Shown here: positions 7,258-7,798 of the stretch, one piece after another
How positions within the stretch are numbered: position 1 is the first letter of the stretch
How the letters are laid out: every line of letters begins with the position of its first letter
Assembly: GCA_023423495.1 (NCBI GenBank)
Contig: JAFAFM010000350.1
Span: 1 to 7,798, forward strand
DNA length: 7,798 nt
Direction of reading: 5' to 3'
Source: Armatimonadota bacterium
GTDB lineage: Bacteria > Armatimonadota > Fimbriimonadia > Fimbriimonadales > Fimbriimonadaceae
The notes under the pieces: model-generated
What the model was told of the DNA's origin: nothing
Databases searched by the model: none
Seen by the model: only the letters and a program-made list of their open reading frames with translations
Translations under genes and position numbers: made by a program

Positions 7258-7547
7258 GTGCACCTGGGTTCCTCGAGCGCCCGCTCGAAGAGATAGAAGG
7301 TCCAGGTACCGGCGGTGGTTACATCGTTACGGTCTACAACAACGAGCACAACACCTACGATGAGGTGATGTTTATCCTCATGGTCGCGACCCAGTGTGAT
7401 GCCGACGAAGCCTACATGGAAACCTGGGAAATCGACCATCTTGGAAAGTCAGTGGTCCACCGGGCATGTGAAGAAGACTGCCAGAAGGTGGCGGACGTCA
7501 TTTCCACAATCGGAATCGAAGTACAGGTAAGCGAAGACTTACTGTAG
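7254..7547 (+). CDS. ClpS-like adaptor, copy 2 (diverged ligand pocket)
   Basis: A 97-residue GTG-start paralogue of the preceding gene. Over the 75-residue domain the two align without gaps, with 33 identities by hand count (44%). The domain runs from about residue 22 (GYIVTVYNNEHNTYDEVMF) to 97. Shared features are NN, DEVM, DEAY, the Trp-Glu pair before the histidine position, GK and two cysteines. Key ligand positions differ. E31 replaces the second Asp of the N-D-D motif, T38 is Asn33, M40 is Tyr35, M62 is Thr57, and H66 is Asp61 (WEIDHLGK, with a histidine one residue later). It should keep the fold and possibly ClpA/ClpC N-domain binding, but may recognise a different N-terminus or a non-N-degron ligand, or act as a regulator of copy 1. 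The N-terminus is acidic and Gly-rich (GPGTGGG). It is translationally coupled to copy 1, so the two products are probably made in similar amounts. Confidence 0.83.
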   Translation: MSAPGFLERPLEEIEGPGTGGGYIVTVYNNEHNTYDEVMFILMVATQCDADEAYMETWEIDHLGKSVVHRACEEDCQKVADVISTIGIEVQVSEDLL

Positions 7548-7552
7548 CGGGC

Positions 7553-7798
7553 TTAGCAATAAGACGCTTGCTGCGTCGCCTTCTCGTGAGTGGGGTCGAT
7601 AGCAAGGATGTAGCGGATATTCGCACAACCCGCATCGAAGTCGCCCAGCATTAATTGAGTCATTGCCAGTTCGTAGCGCACATCCAAATCGTTCGGAACT
7701 TCAGCGCTGAGCGCGGCAAGGGTGGCCATAGAGCCATCGAAGTCTCCCTCAAAGCCCTGAATCAATCCGATTTGCATTCGGGCCTTTACGTGCTGAGG
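7553..7798 (-). CDS. TPR-repeat protein, C-terminal part (runs off the window)
   Basis: The frame is open from the right edge to TAA (TTA at 7553-7555), giving at least 81 residues. The internal Met whose codon is CAT 7775-7777 is unlikely to be the start, because coding continues upstream of it as PQHVKAR. The visible part has tetratricopeptide periodicity. The first helix pair reads GLIQGFEGDFDGSMATLAAL followed by SAEVPNDLDVRYELAMTQL. The second is MLGDFDAGCANIRYILAIDP, with the typical Gly-Asp-Phe and Ala/Asp-Pro positions. The end is THEKATQQASYC. TPRs mediate protein-protein contacts, and nothing here shows which partner. The gene converges on the second ClpS gene with only 5 nt between the stops and no strong terminator hairpin between them. 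Confidence 0.75.
   Translation of the reverse strand, partial: PQHVKARMQIGLIQGFEGDFDGSMATLAALSAEVPNDLDVRYELAMTQLMLGDFDAGCANIRYILAIDPTHEKATQQASYC

Noticed and set aside
7556..7577. Small inverted repeats (AGCAA/TTGCT and GACGC/GCGTC) near the ClpS/TPR convergent junction, considered as a terminator
   Set aside because: The stems are only 5 bp, the two compete with each other, they lie within the TPR coding sequence, and no T-run follows.
7553..7777. A complete 74-residue protein starting at the Met encoded by CAT 7775-7777
   Set aside because: The frame stays open to the window edge with TPR-like residues upstream, so this Met is internal to a longer gene.

Overview
The window looks like ordinary bacterial chromosome, gene-dense with mid-50s percent G+C by eye and no mobile-element, phage, CRISPR or RNA-gene signature. 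Sec-type signal peptides and several starts without an obvious Shine-Dalgarno are visible. These fit a Gram-negative-type, non-proteobacterial lineage (Armatimonadota, Acidobacteriota or similar), but no marker here fixes the phylum and I state it only as a weak guess.

Layout. The last 49 codons of an unrecognised plus-strand gene end at 151. They are followed immediately by a perfect 12-bp hairpin (153-180) that serves as a terminator between two convergent genes. On the minus strand (196-1455) lies an exported S41-family peptidase with a PDZ domain. Its serine motif is present but the usual catalytic lysine position holds alanine. A 50-bp intergenic gap separates it from a divergent plus-strand run of five closely spaced genes. 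These are a large cytoplasmic GH63/MGH1-like glycoside hydrolase (1506-3857), a small secreted beta-rich protein of unknown function (3868-4527, probably starting at a TTG), and a YfhO-family polytopic membrane protein (4560-6956, GTG start). Two ClpS-type N-degron adaptor paralogues follow (6970-7257 and 7254-7547), joined by a 4-nt GTGA overlap. The window closes with the C-terminal end of a minus-strand TPR-repeat protein (7553 to beyond 7798), convergent with the second ClpS gene and only 5 nt from it.

How the genes may work together. The first three plus-strand genes suggest a glycan theme: an intracellular alpha-glycosidase-like enzyme, an exported beta-sandwich protein, and a GT-C-like membrane protein that may modify a surface polymer. 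The link rests only on spacing. The two ClpS genes concern protein turnover (N-end rule recognition for a ClpAP-type protease) and may simply share the transcript or have their own promoter. The most unusual features are the tandem ClpS pair, in which the second copy has lost the conserved ligand-pocket histidine and methionine, and the S41 protein without the canonical lysine. I see no clearly new multi-gene system.
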